DNA from: Pseudoalteromonas marina
GTDB taxonomy: Bacteria; Pseudomonadota; Gammaproteobacteria; Enterobacterales; Alteromonadaceae
Assembly: GCF_000238335.3 (NCBI RefSeq)
Contig: NZ_AHCB03000005.1
Coordinates: 434,001-498,000, forward strand
Reading direction: 5' to 3'
DNA: 64,000 nt
In this document: positions 1-8,362 of the stretch, one piece after another
How the letters are laid out: every line of letters begins with the position of its first letter
Numbering within the stretch: the stretch's first letter is position 1
The notes under the pieces: model-generated
Told to the model about the DNA's origin: nothing
The model's input: only the letters and a program-made list of their open reading frames with translations
Databases searched by the model: none
Made by a program: the position numbers and the translations under genes

Positions 1-257
1 TAAATAACAGAAACTTATACCCTAGGCAAATTTATTTTTAATTATTCGAATTAGCTTCAACCATGCTTTGCGAGTAAAAAGTGCGTTAAATGAGGGTGCT
101 TATTTAACTAACTTACTGGTTTGTAAAACTTGCCTTTATATGGGGGCAAAACTTTAAAAAACAAGTTTAACTCTGGAATTGATTTTTATTGCTTCAATCT
201 TTTCATCGCGTTGTTTGTTCTAATTACAATTACTGAGCTTAATGGTTGGGTTATACA

Positions 258-977
258 TTAAGCTACAAATGCTATTTTTTTATGAAGAACGACTTCGTTT
301 GCGCAAATAAGTGCTTTATAAGCGATAACTTCAACACCGCCATCGATGGCTTGTTGTAAAAGCGCTGCGTATTTTTCATCAATATGCGCCGCCGCGCTAA
401 CAATATTAATACCCTCATGCAAAACAGCGAACAGTAGTACGGCGCGATGGCCTAATTCGACCACTTCAATAAGCTCGCGAAGGTGCTTTTGTCCACGCAG
501 TGTTTGTGCATCCGGAAAATAACCTTGGCCGCTGTGTGGATCATCTTGGCTTATTAAAGTGACCGATTTAACTTCAACGTAGCAGCTTGGTTTGTTTGGG
601 GTTGTGAGTAAAAAGTCGATTCGGCTATTTTCACTGCCGTATTTAACTTCACTTTGAAGTTGCTCATAGCCTGTTAATTCATCAATCACTTTATGATTAA
701 TCGCTTCTTCTACTACTTTATTGGCTACCGCTGTATTAACACATATTAATTGCCCTAAATTGTTTTTGGTCAGCTCTAATGAATGTGGATATTTTCGTTT
801 TGCGTTATTGCTGGTTGAATAAAAAGCAGTAAAACCTGGTTCGGCGCAGCCGGTCATTTTTCCGGTGTTGGCACAATGGGCGGTAAACTCAGCGCCATTG
901 TTTAGTTTTAAATCAGCTAAAAAGCGCTTGTAGCGTTTTAATAGTGTGGCTGATCGCAGTGCAGGTGTGTACTTCAT
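258..977 (-). CDS. sfsA: SfsA family DNA/RNA nuclease-like protein
   Basis: A 239-residue protein matching the sugar fermentation stimulation protein A family, close to the 234 residues of the E. coli protein. The C-terminal half carries a PD-(D/E)XK-like core: Asp121 in 'SRIDFLL' and Glu135/Lys137 in 'VEVKSVTL', followed by 'FPDA' and 'RGQKHL' family motifs. SfsA was named from an effect on maltose metabolism genes in E. coli; its fold suggests nucleic-acid binding or cleavage, and the biological role is unsettled. I chose the ATG at 977; a TTG four codons upstream is possible. It is divergent from pepB, with about 115 bases between them. Confidence 0.9.
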   Translation of the reverse strand: MKYTPALRSATLLKRYKRFLADLKLNNGAEFTAHCANTGKMTGCAEPGFTAFYSTSNNAKRKYPHSLELTKNNLGQLICVNTAVANKVVEEAINHKVIDELTGYEQLQSEVKYGSENSRIDFLLTTPNKPSCYVEVKSVTLISQDDPHSGQGYFPDAQTLRGQKHLRELIEVVELGHRAVLLFAVLHEGINIVSAAAHIDEKYAALLQQAIDGGVEVIAYKALICANEVVLHKKIAFVA

Positions 978-1092
978 GGTTGTGTCCAATGCGGTTAAAT
1001 AGCGTGATAGGGGTTATTTATCTCAAGCTGTTGGGAACTTAGGCGCACTATAGTAAACTCAACAGCACATTTAAGTGCAAGGATATTCTAAC

Positions 1093-2388
1093 ATGAGTGA
1101 AAAATTTGTTGTTCAACTAAGCGAACACGCAGCACCGAGTCATTGGGGCGAAAGCGCAACGTTGTCTTTTAACGAGCGTGGCGCAACCGTTCATTTATCT
1201 GAGCAAGAAACATTAAAAAATGTTCAAAAAGCAGCGCGTACAATTGCTAATCAAGGTGTTAAGCATGTTGAGCTTGCGGGCGACACGTGGTGCACAGAAA
1301 GCCAATGGGCTTTTTACCAAGGCTTTGTAACACCAAAATTGTTAAACGGTGTTGAATTTGTTGATAACGCACAATCAGATCTTAAAGAACTTGCGCATTT
1401 AAAAAGCTCAGCAACATGGGCGCGTGAAATGGTTAATGGCACCGCAGACGATATATACCCTGAAAGCCTTGCTGAAAAAGCAGCTGAGTTTATTCAATCG
1501 CTTGCGCCAGAGCACGTAAGCTACCAAATAATTAAAGGCGATGCGTTATTAGAGCAGCAATGGATTGGTATTCATGCTGTTGGTCGCGGAAGTGTTCGCC
1601 CTCCGGTATTGTTAGAGCTTGATTACAACCCAACAGGCGACGATAACGCACCCGTTAGTGCAGCCCTTGTGGGTAAAGGTATTACGTTTGATTCGGGCGG
1701 TTATTCAATTAAATCGAGCGAAGGCATGCTAGGGATGAAGTGCGATATGGGCGGTGCTGCAACAGTAACGGCTGGTTTAGCACTTGCTATTAATCGTGGT
1801 ATTGAAAAACGCATTAAATTATTCTTATGTTGTGCTGAGAACTTAATTTCTGGCCACGCTTACAAATTAGGCGACATTCTTACTTACAAAAATGGCACAA
1901 CCGTTGAAATTGTAAATACTGATGCAGAAGGGCGTTTAGTGCTTGCCGATGGCTTAATGGCTGCGGGTGAAACAGGCGCGCCTTTAATTATTGACGCTGC
2001 AACATTAACGGGGGCAGCGTTGGTTGCTGTTGGTCAAGAATACAATGCGTTGTTTGCACTAGATAAAGAGCTAGCGCGTGAGGTTGAAGGCTTTGCATCT
2101 CAAGAAATGGAAGCAGCTTGGCCATTACCACTTGAAAAGTGGCACCAACAAAACTGCCCATCACCTTATGCTGATACGGCTAACAGCCGAGCGCAAAAAG
2201 GGGGCGGCTATGGTGGTGCGTCAAATGCTGCAGGCTTTTTATCACGCTTTGTGCCAAACGATGGCAAAGGTTGGGTACACATTGATTTAGCTGCTGCATT
2301 TAACATGGGTAGCACGAACCAATGGGCTGCAGGCGCAACAACACAAGGTATGCGCACGGTTGCTCGTACGTTGCTAGAAAAAGCATAA
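1093..2388 (+). CDS. pepB: Aminopeptidase B (M17 leucyl aminopeptidase family)
   Basis: Cytosolic dimetal aminopeptidase of family M17, 431 residues (E. coli PepB is 427). The signature 'NTDAEGRLVLADGL' lies near residues 275-288, and the upstream metal/lysine segment 'GKGITFDSGG' is intact. The protein resembles PepB rather than PepA: it is shorter and has the 'HLKSSATWAREMVNGTADDIYPE' region split by PepB-type residues. An in-frame TTG-type start at 1075 exists, but the ATG at 1093 has an AAGGA Shine-Dalgarno about 8 bases upstream and gives the family length. It probably releases N-terminal residues from peptides during protein turnover. A hairpin terminator follows. Confidence 0.9.
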   Translation: MSEKFVVQLSEHAAPSHWGESATLSFNERGATVHLSEQETLKNVQKAARTIANQGVKHVELAGDTWCTESQWAFYQGFVTPKLLNGVEFVDNAQSDLKELAHLKSSATWAREMVNGTADDIYPESLAEKAAEFIQSLAPEHVSYQIIKGDALLEQQWIGIHAVGRGSVRPPVLLELDYNPTGDDNAPVSAALVGKGITFDSGGYSIKSSEGMLGMKCDMGGAATVTAGLALAINRGIEKRIKLFLCCAENLISGHAYKLGDILTYKNGTTVEIVNTDAEGRLVLADGLMAAGETGAPLIIDAATLTGAALVAVGQEYNALFALDKELAREVEGFASQEMEAAWPLPLEKWHQQNCPSPYADTANSRAQKGGGYGGASNAAGFLSRFVPNDGKGWVHIDLAAAFNMGSTNQWAAGATTQGMRTVARTLLEKA

Positions 2389-2422
2389 TATTAACTAAGT
2401 TAGGCTTTTTATATTAAAATTA

Positions 2423-2444
2423 GGCACCGTTTGGTGCCTTTTTT
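2423..2444 (+). terminator. Rho-independent terminator after pepB
   Basis: GGCACC/GGTGCC hairpin with a 4-base loop followed by six T, 35 bases after the pepB stop codon. Confidence 0.85.
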
Positions 2445-2570
2445 GATCTACAAGCAAGCAATTTTATTTAATTTACGGTAAAATCCATCGCCAATACCTG
2501 TTTGAGTGGCTAAGTTGGTTTTACTCTAAACTACGCTCAAATATAATATCCACCACTGGGGTTTCTAACT

Positions 2571-3137
2571 ATGTCAGATAAGTGCTATATCACAGCTCAA
2601 CAGTTACTTGAAGATTCATTCCGCGTAGCGGCACAAGTATACAAAGACGGCTTTCGTCCTGATTTTATTATAGGTATTTGGCGAGGTGGTGCACCAATTG
2701 GTATTGCTGTGCAAGAATATTACGATTACAAAGGTATTGAAACTGACCACATTGCAGTGCGCACATCGTCTTATTATGGTATTGGCCAGCAATCAAAAGA
2801 AATTAAAGTACACGGCTTACATTACATTGTAGAAAACGCTAATGCGGGTGATTCTCTGCTTATTGTTGATGATGTATTTGACTCAGGGCGCAGTATTGTT
2901 GCACTAAAAGAAAAGCTTTCAGAACTAATGCGCTTAAATTTACCGCGCGATATTCGAATTGCTTGCCCATACTACAAACCAAAAAATTCAAAAGTAGATA
3001 CCGTGCCTGATTACTACATTCATGAGTCTGAAGAATGGTTAGTATTCCCGCATGAATTGTCGGGTTTAACACCAGATGAAATTATTGAAGGTAAATCTGA
3101 CTTAGTGAAAATTCACGATATTTTGTTAGAAGACTAA
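2571..3137 (+). CDS. Phosphoribosyltransferase (purine type, HPRT-like)
   Basis: A 188-residue type I phosphoribosyltransferase. The PRPP-binding loop is 'LLIVDDVFDSGRSI' at residues 97-110, with the paired Asp100/Asp101 of the family. The N-terminal 'DFIIGIWRGGAPIG' segment fits the second PRPP contact region. The base specificity cannot be read reliably; hypoxanthine or xanthine/guanine salvage is the likely role in the cytosol. The gene stands alone, flanked by the pepB terminator and its own terminator. Confidence 0.8.
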   Translation: MSDKCYITAQQLLEDSFRVAAQVYKDGFRPDFIIGIWRGGAPIGIAVQEYYDYKGIETDHIAVRTSSYYGIGQQSKEIKVHGLHYIVENANAGDSLLIVDDVFDSGRSIVALKEKLSELMRLNLPRDIRIACPYYKPKNSKVDTVPDYYIHESEEWLVFPHELSGLTPDEIIEGKSDLVKIHDILLED

Positions 3138-3199
3138 TACAACGAGTGCATCGATTGCATATTTAGCCTTACGAACGTGTTATTTGTTTTTAGGGCAAT

Positions 3200-3227
3200 A
3201 AAAAAAGGCCTTAATTGGCCTTTTTTT
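3200..3227. terminator. Bidirectional terminator between convergent genes
   Basis: Perfect AAAAAAAGGCC/GGCCTTTTTTT palindrome with a 6-base loop. It has an A tract on one side and a T tract on the other, so it can stop the phosphoribosyltransferase (plus) and the Crp-type regulator (minus, stop at 3234). Confidence 0.85.
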
Positions 3228-3233
3228 GTGTGC

Positions 3234-3890
3234 CTAGAGTTGTGCAAAGCTATCTACATATTCACTAAGCATTGGAATATCGACCGCTTGTAAACCATTA
3301 GTGCTTCTTTGCACTAGGCCTTTTTCTACTAACTCTGTTACAACACGCCTGTAAGCTCGCTCAGTGGTTGCAAAACGTTCAGCCTCTGCGTTTACCGTTG
3401 GGTAGGCTCTAAGTAGTGTAGGGTTGCTATTCTCGGCTCTAAGCAGGCAATCTTTAGCTATATTGTAGCTAAGTGGCAGTAATAACTTATCTAAATTGAT
3501 TTTTTGATTTTCTTGAAACTTAGCCGCAATAGTTTGTGCTGTGTATAAACTTAGCTCTGGTTTTTCGAGCAATAATGCACGCCAATGCCTTAACTCAATC
3601 AGGTTGTAAGTCACATCACTAAAACACGTTACCGTATAAATACACGGATTGTTGTTAAGTGCTTCTATTTCACCTATCAGGGTATTATTACAATCCAGTT
3701 GTCCTAGCAGCAGGCGTCGTCCGTTTCCTACGTCATAACTAAATGACACAGTGCCGCTGCGCACAAGCACAAGCTTGCTTAAAGGCTGATCTTGATGGAT
3801 CAGCACTTCTTTTTTTGATTGTTGATAACTACTACCTGCAAAGGTTAATAGCTGTTCAACAAGATAACTAGAAAAATGGTATTGAAACAT
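3234..3890 (-). CDS. Crp/Fnr family transcriptional regulator (YeiL-like architecture)
   Basis: About 218 residues. The N-terminal half (about 20-125) has cyclic-nucleotide-binding-fold features ('VLIHQDQPLSKLVLVRSGTV', 'IGEIEALNNN'), and the C-terminal third a winged helix with 'ATTERAYRRVVTELVEKGLV'. Length and arrangement recall E. coli YeiL. No cysteine cluster of the Fnr type is evident at the N-terminus, so an iron-sulfur sensor is not supported. The ligand is unknown. The start is the ATG at 3890; a TTG lies one codon earlier. The 381-base region upstream contains two palindromes that could be operators, which is inference only. Confidence 0.75.
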   Translation of the reverse strand: MFQYHFSSYLVEQLLTFAGSSYQQSKKEVLIHQDQPLSKLVLVRSGTVSFSYDVGNGRRLLLGQLDCNNTLIGEIEALNNNPCIYTVTCFSDVTYNLIELRHWRALLLEKPELSLYTAQTIAAKFQENQKINLDKLLLPLSYNIAKDCLLRAENSNPTLLRAYPTVNAEAERFATTERAYRRVVTELVEKGLVQRSTNGLQAVDIPMLSEYVDSFAQL

Positions 3891-4274
3891 CAATATGCTC
3901 TTCGGACATTTGTCCTATTTATTATGTTTTAATGACGGTAGCATTAACACATTAAGAATTTACGCTAACTTGCTACTAATACTTTTAGCTTTGCTATGGG
4001 TATTATTTTACCTTCATTTCCCGTGTAATGATTTAAGAATTTGTTGGTTTTTTTGCCGGCAAACTTTTTCAGGTTTTTAAGCAAGTTAGCTTTTTATTTA
4101 CGTATGTCACTTCGCTTAATTATTAATATAAGAGAGCTACTCTCTTACTAGCCAATTATTTTTCAAAATCTAAATAACGCTCATAATTAAGCAAAGCGCT
4201 ATTACTTTGCAATACTTACAACTGTAATAAGTTAGCATTAGTGTAATGCTAACCCAAAGGTTAGGAGAGAACAA
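3891..4274. other. Non-coding region with divergent promoters and two palindromes
   Basis: A gap between the Crp-type regulator and the small membrane protein gene. A 61-codon frame at 3895-4080 has no ribosome binding site and no family resemblance, and I do not call it. A TAAGAGAG/CTCTCTTA inverted repeat with a 3-base loop lies at 4129-4147, and a perfect 10-base-arm palindrome at 4231-4253. Confidence 0.6.
4231..4253. promoter_or_regulatory. Perfect palindrome upstream of small membrane protein gene
   Basis: GTTAGCATTA and TAATGCTAAC separated by GTG, ending 21 bases before the start codon of the next gene and just before its Shine-Dalgarno. No T tract follows, so a protein operator or an mRNA leader hairpin is likelier than a terminator. 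Confidence 0.5.
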
Positions 4275-4526
4275 TTGAGTTGGGAATATTTAGGCTATAT
4301 TGCGTCAGCTTTATTGGTTGCATCACTCACTATGACCGATGTAGTAAAGCTTCGTTGGTACAACATGTTAGGATGTATTGTGTTTACGGCTTACGGTGTA
4401 GCCATTGGTGCTGTTCCCGTTGTTTTTACCAACGCGTTACTGGCATTGGTTAACTTGTATCACATTATAAAATTATACCGTCAGCCAAAAGCTGTTCAGC
4501 CAGAGGCACAGCAGCCAAAAAGCTAA
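4275..4526 (+). CDS. Small inner-membrane protein (CBU_0592-like)
   Basis: An 83-residue protein with three hydrophobic segments (about 5-20, 31-47 and 49-67) and a charged tail ending 'QPEAQQPKS'. The pattern resembles the CBU_0592 family of small membrane proteins, function unknown. The start is TTG at 4275, supported by the Shine-Dalgarno TAGGAGAG immediately upstream; no ATG fits. A strong terminator follows. The gene is monocistronic. Confidence 0.7.
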   Translation: MSWEYLGYIASALLVASLTMTDVVKLRWYNMLGCIVFTAYGVAIGAVPVVFTNALLALVNLYHIIKLYRQPKAVQPEAQQPKS

Positions 4527-4543
4527 ATGACATGGTTTGTAAT

Positions 4544-4574
4544 AAAAAGGGTTAACTTGCGTTAACCCTTTTTT
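4544..4574. terminator. Bidirectional terminator
   Basis: AAAAAGGGTTAAC/GTTAACCCTTTTTT hairpin with a 4-base loop, between the small membrane gene (plus) and the FlgO-type gene (minus, stop at 4579). Confidence 0.85.
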
Positions 4575-4578
4575 GTTT

Positions 4579-5256
4579 TTATTGAATGGCGTCTAACATT
4601 ATTCCATCTGTTTTGCGTGTCGGATATAAAGATTCAACAATAAAGCTAGGTATAAACCCTTTAGCAGAAGAGACTACAACCTTAGATTTTGCACCTATGA
4701 TGCGAGCATTAACAATCACGCCTCTGTTCGTATATGTAAGGGTTCCAGATAGTGTATATTCAATATGCGGGTAGCCTTTAATTTCTTGCCCATTACGACT
4801 AAATGAAAAATCACCCATAGGTGTAACATGAACGGCACCAGTATGTTTATAGTCTACAACTGATAGCCCAAACTCTTGCAACTCAGAAATAAAACTTTCA
4901 GCTAAGTGATTGCCAAAAATATTTGTGGTTTGCAAGTTGTCGTCAAGGTTAACAAAAGATGTAATTGCTATAGGCGTACTACTATTAATGTAGTTCATGT
5001 TTTCAATTAGCTTCATGGCTAATTGCTCAGTGTAATTACTTAATAACTTACTGCTGTTAACTGGCCGATAGTTATTCTCAGGGAATTGCCAATTGCTTAC
5101 TCTTGGGTAATTGTTTTCTTCGTATTTAACATATGATTTGTGGTGATGCTTGTTATTGTGTGGCGCATGGCCGTTATAAATAGGGTGGGTAGAACAAGCT
5201 GATAGTGAAAGAGTAAATAGTGCCGATAAACTCAAAGTTACTTTTTTTGATAACAT
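4579..5256 (-). CDS. FlgO-family outer-membrane lipoprotein (orphan)
   Basis: 225 residues with a lipoprotein signal: a Lys-rich start, hydrophobic core and lipobox 'LSACST'. The C-terminal domain matches FlgO: 'PIAITSFVNLDDNLQTTNIF', 'LAESFISELQEFGLSVVD' and 'GTLTYTNRGVIVNARII'. In Vibrio, FlgO is a flagellar outer-membrane accessory protein, but no flagellar gene is nearby here, so a flagellar role is only inferred from family. The ATG at 5256 has an AGGATG ribosome binding site 7 bases upstream; a frame extension to 5274 lacks support. Confidence 0.8.
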   Translation of the reverse strand: MLSKKVTLSLSALFTLSLSACSTHPIYNGHAPHNNKHHHKSYVKYEENNYPRVSNWQFPENNYRPVNSSKLLSNYTEQLAMKLIENMNYINSSTPIAITSFVNLDDNLQTTNIFGNHLAESFISELQEFGLSVVDYKHTGAVHVTPMGDFSFSRNGQEIKGYPHIEYTLSGTLTYTNRGVIVNARIIGAKSKVVVSSAKGFIPSFIVESLYPTRKTDGIMLDAIQ

Positions 5257-5373
5257 GCTTTCATCCTGAAACATAATAAGAAATTATAAGTACTTATGAT
5301 TATCGACACGCTTTTTAATTACTTTAGTGATATTTATTAATTTATTTATCTATTTAAAACTAATGCTTTATTG

Positions 5374-7047
5374 TTATTGTTTTTCATAGCGCTTCATACC
5401 TGCAATCCATGTTTGTAGCACCTGGGTTTTGTATATATCTTCAACGGGTACTTTAAAGTAATCTTTATCCACCAAAATAAAGTCGGCCCATTTACCTTGC
5501 TCTAAGCTCCCTATTTTAAACTCTTGATGCGCAGCATAAGCACCGCCTAGTGTAAATGCACGTAGTGCATCTTCGCGGCTTAGTACTTCGCTTGGACGCC
5601 AGCCGTTTTCAGGCAGTTTGTTATGATCCATTCGCGTTATTGCTGAATATAAACCATCAAACGGGTTTGCAAGCTCTACAGGGTAGTCAGAACCCGCAGC
5701 AACCACTGAACCTTGTTGTAAAAATGTTTGCCATGCGTATGCAAAGCTAAGTTGCTTTTCAGTTAGGCGTTGCTCTGCCATATGCATGTCAGACGTAGCG
5801 TGAACAGGTTGCATTGATGGAATAATTTTTAGTGCTTTAAATCGAGGAATATCGTCTGGTGTTACTATTTGCGCGTGTTCTATGCGGTTGCGCAGTAAAA
5901 TACCGCCTGTTTTTTTAAATACATTTTCGTAGGCGTCTAAAACCACACGATTAGCCTTGTCACCAATGGCATGGGTGTTGGCGGTAAAACCGTTTTTAAA
6001 GCTTTGCGTAAATAAAGCTTCGAGTTTTTCTTGGGTTTCAAGCATCAAACCATGATGGCCAGCACGGTCGGCATAATCTTCAATAAGCGCTGCGCCACGC
6101 GAGCCTAATGCACCATCGGCATACACTTTAACACTGCGAATTTCCATAAAATCGTAGTTATCGTGATATGGCCCCGCTTTTAACATCGCTGGTAAATCTG
6201 GGCTAGCACCACTTAGCATTGCCACAATGCGCAGAGGTAAATTACCTTGATCGCCGCGCTCTTTGTACACTTCCCATGTGGCTTTATCTATGCCAGCGTC
6301 GTGAGTAGAAGTAATACCTAAGCTTAATAAGTGCTTTCCTGCGGCATCTAGCGAGTTGCTAATATCTTGCTTTGAAGGGGCTGGCATGTGCTGCACAATT
6401 AACGACTCAGCTTTATCAACAAAAATACCGGTAGGGTGACCAAATTCATCTTTTATCACTTCACCGCCTTTTGGCGATTTTGTATCGGCGTTAATGCCCG
6501 CAAGCTCAAGCGCTTTTGAGTTAACCCAAATTGCATGGCTATCAACACGAGATAAAACAACCGGACGATCGCTTACTACTTTGTCTAAATCTTTAGCGGT
6601 AGGAAAGCGTGTATCTGGCCATAACTCTTGGTTCCAGCCTCGGCCGATGATCCAACCTTGTTTGCCTTGCGCAAATTGCTTTAGTTTATTTGTAACGTCA
6701 TCAACCGACTTAGCGCCGCGTACATCAAGTTGCGATAAGTTATCTCCTAGCCCAATAACGTGGCCGTGAGCATCTATTAAGCCGGGCAGTAATGTGTTGC
6801 CTTCTGCATTTATTAATTTGGCATCTGGAAAGCTTTCTTTTAGTGTGTCGCCGCCTACTTTTACAACTTTGCCATCTTTTATAACTAAAGTGCTAAATTG
6901 CTGAAGTTCACCTTTTTGCATTTTGCCTTTATAAAGCGGGGTGTAGCCATTAGCATTATAAATAACTTTGGTTTGTGCAATGGCAAAGCTAGAGCCCGCA
7001 CAAAGGCTGGCAAGTACAAGTGGTTTAAGTAATTTTTTGAGTAACAT
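5374..7047 (-). CDS. Exported amidohydrolase (amidohydrolase_3/YtcJ-like)
   Basis: 557 residues with a cleavable signal peptide (about 1-24, ending 'SSFAIAQ'). Metal-dependent hydrolase features: 'GLIDAHGHVIGLG' with His94/His96, 'SVKVYADGALGSRGA' in the middle, 'TANTHAIGDKANRVVLDAYE' and 'VVAAGSDYPVE' near the C-terminus. These fit the YtcJ-like branch of the amidohydrolase superfamily, with periplasmic location. The substrate is unknown; N-acyl or imide hydrolysis is possible. It is monocistronic on the minus strand, downstream of the EF-hand cluster but separated by 167 bases. Confidence 0.85.
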   Translation of the reverse strand: MLLKKLLKPLVLASLCAGSSFAIAQTKVIYNANGYTPLYKGKMQKGELQQFSTLVIKDGKVVKVGGDTLKESFPDAKLINAEGNTLLPGLIDAHGHVIGLGDNLSQLDVRGAKSVDDVTNKLKQFAQGKQGWIIGRGWNQELWPDTRFPTAKDLDKVVSDRPVVLSRVDSHAIWVNSKALELAGINADTKSPKGGEVIKDEFGHPTGIFVDKAESLIVQHMPAPSKQDISNSLDAAGKHLLSLGITSTHDAGIDKATWEVYKERGDQGNLPLRIVAMLSGASPDLPAMLKAGPYHDNYDFMEIRSVKVYADGALGSRGAALIEDYADRAGHHGLMLETQEKLEALFTQSFKNGFTANTHAIGDKANRVVLDAYENVFKKTGGILLRNRIEHAQIVTPDDIPRFKALKIIPSMQPVHATSDMHMAEQRLTEKQLSFAYAWQTFLQQGSVVAAGSDYPVELANPFDGLYSAITRMDHNKLPENGWRPSEVLSREDALRAFTLGGAYAAHQEFKIGSLEQGKWADFILVDKDYFKVPVEDIYKTQVLQTWIAGMKRYEKQ

Positions 7048-7214
7048 AGGGCACTGTTTTGTTATTTTTAGTGCAATAACACTAGCAAACCCTTTTTTAG
7101 AATACCAACAGGATGCGATAAGCTCGTAAAATAGACAGTTAAAGCTAAGCTGGTTACTTAGCTGTTAAATTAATTACCTAAAACCTAAAGTTAGAAAGGT
7201 TACTTATGTAAGGG

Positions 7215-7451
7215 CTACTTACTGGCATATAAATGGTATTCGCTAAGTGTTAGCCGGCCGTCTTTATCTTGGTCGTAACTAATAAACTTAGACCACAAGG
7301 CGGGGTCTATTGAGGCTTCAGAACGCGTTAAAAATCCGTCTTTGTTTCGGTCTATTTTTTTAAACTGGTTGTTAATAGTGTCACTTGCGGCAAAGCTTGA
7401 TGCATTAAATACGGTTAGAGTGCACACAATAAATAAGTGTATGGGGTTCAT
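7215..7451 (-). CDS. Secreted EF-hand calcium-binding protein (copy 1)
   Basis: A 78-residue exported protein: signal peptide to about residue 22 ('NASSFAASD'), then two EF-hand loops, 'DRNKDGFLTRSE' and 'DQDKDGRLTLSE'. Both keep Asp/Asn at positions 1, 3 and 5, Gly at 6 and Glu at 12, so both should bind calcium. It lies 8 bases after copy 2 and is presumably cotranscribed with it. It belongs to a cluster of four paralogues next to a sigma-54 two-component system. The partner or target is unknown. Confidence 0.85.
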   Translation of the reverse strand: MNPIHLFIVCTLTVFNASSFAASDTINNQFKKIDRNKDGFLTRSEASIDPALWSKFISYDQDKDGRLTLSEYHLYASK

Positions 7452-7459
7452 TAAAATAC

Positions 7460-7696
7460 TCAGTAAAGATTGTTAGTAAGGTAGTTTTTAAATTCAATTA
7501 ATGAAATTTGTTTATCTTGATTTTTATCCCACATTATAAACGTGCTAAGTAACTGTGGCTGGCGCTCTAATTCGTTATGGGTAAGGTAACCGCTTTTATC
7601 TGTATCAAGGTGATCAAAGCGTTGTTTTACATCAAGTGCAAAGGCATTAAAACTAAATAGCAATGCCGTGGTAGTTACAAAGCAACGTATCTTCAT
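7460..7696 (-). CDS. Secreted EF-hand calcium-binding protein (copy 2)
   Basis: 78 residues: signal peptide ending near 'FNAFA', then EF-hand loops 'DTDKSGYLTHNE' (canonical) and 'DKNQDKQISLIE'. The second loop has Lys in place of the Gly at position 6, which may weaken binding. A good ribosome binding site (AAGGA) precedes the ATG at 7696. The gene heads a pair with copy 1. The 180 bases upstream hold a long inverted repeat rather than another gene. Confidence 0.85.
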   Translation of the reverse strand: MKIRCFVTTTALLFSFNAFALDVKQRFDHLDTDKSGYLTHNELERQPQLLSTFIMWDKNQDKQISLIEFKNYLTNNLY

Positions 7697-7758
7697 GGTA
7701 GTCCTTCCAAAAGGGTAATTAGGTTGTATTTAATAACGAGGTATAAAGCTTGAAAAGA

Positions 7759-7835
7759 TAAAGCACTTGCCATAATTTAACTCCCAACATTAAATCCTTT
7801 TACACACTCCCTCAGGGATTATGGCAAATGCTTTA
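7759..7835. repeat. Inverted repeat, 18-base arms, between EF-hand gene pairs
   Basis: Arms at 7759-7776 and 7818-7835 match at 17 of 18 positions (TAAAGCACTTGCCATAAT and its complement) around a 41-base loop. It lies between the EF-hand pairs, upstream of copy 2 and downstream of copy 3. No T tract follows; it could be a terminator-like hairpin, an operator pair or a remnant of a small mobile repeat. Confidence 0.6.
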
Positions 7836-7876
7836 GTACACTTTACATGCTAAAAACTTAAGCAAAACTTAACCTG

Positions 7877-8104
7877 TTACGGCTTAAAGTTTTCAAACTC
7901 TGCTTTAGAGATCATCTCGTCGTTGTCTTCGTCTAAATCGGTAAACTGTCTAAGTAGCTCCTTGTCCTGCTTAGCTTCAACAAACGAGATACTGCCGTCC
8001 ATGTTTGTATCTAAGTGTGCAAATCGCACAGCCGAAGGGGAGGCCAATACTGTTGCACTAATAGCTAAAAATAATAATAAAAATGCGGCAATAAGTTGTT
8101 TCAT
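7877..8104 (-). CDS. Secreted EF-hand calcium-binding protein (copy 3)
   Basis: 75 residues with a signal peptide (to about 21, 'ATVLAS') and EF-hand loops 'DTNMDGSISFVE' and 'DEDNDEMISKAE'; the second has Glu instead of Gly at position 6. It starts 24 bases after copy 4 ends, so the two probably form one transcription unit. An AGGAATG-type ribosome binding site precedes the ATG. Calcium binding is predicted from the loops; the biological role is unknown. Confidence 0.85.
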   Translation of the reverse strand: MKQLIAAFLLLFLAISATVLASPSAVRFAHLDTNMDGSISFVEAKQDKELLRQFTDLDEDNDEMISKAEFENFKP

Positions 8105-8128
8105 AGTTTCATTCCTTTTGAAGTTGAA

Positions 8129-8362
8129 TTATTGAATAAATTTACTAAATTCATTTAGCGACAGTTGCCCACTTTGGTCTGTGTCTATTTGTGCAAAGTT
8201 TTCCTTAAGCACAGCATCCATTTGGGCCTCGGCTTCGCTTAACAAGCCGTTATTATCCTTATCTAGCGCATCAAACGTAGCCTCAACGTCCATAGCATGT
8301 GCGTCTGTATTAACTAAACCTAATGCAAGTAATGTTGAAAAAACCAACGCTTTTGCTGTCAT
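8129..8362 (-). CDS. Secreted EF-hand calcium-binding protein (copy 4, first of cluster)
   Basis: 77 residues from the ATG at 8362, which has an AGGAA ribosome binding site; a frame extension to 8416 would run through a sigma-54-like promoter and is rejected. Signal peptide ends near 'TDAHA'. The EF-hand loops 'DKDNNGLLSEAE' and 'DTDQSGQLSLNE' are both well formed. This is the promoter-proximal gene of the cluster, transcribed divergently from the sensor kinase gene at 8672. The sigma-54-like element at 8400-8415 and the neighbouring sigma-54 activator suggest it is a target of that system. Confidence 0.85.
   Translation of the reverse strand: MTAKALVFSTLLALGLVNTDAHAMDVEATFDALDKDNNGLLSEAEAQMDAVLKENFAQIDTDQSGQLSLNEFSKFIQ

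Noticed and set aside
3895..4080. 61-codon plus-strand frame after the Crp-type gene
   Set aside because: No ribosome binding site, odd residue composition (many Cys, Phe, Leu), overlaps the divergent promoter region.
4586..4774. Frame antisense to the FlgO-type gene
   Set aside because: Opposite a gene with a signal peptide and family match; no ribosome binding site.
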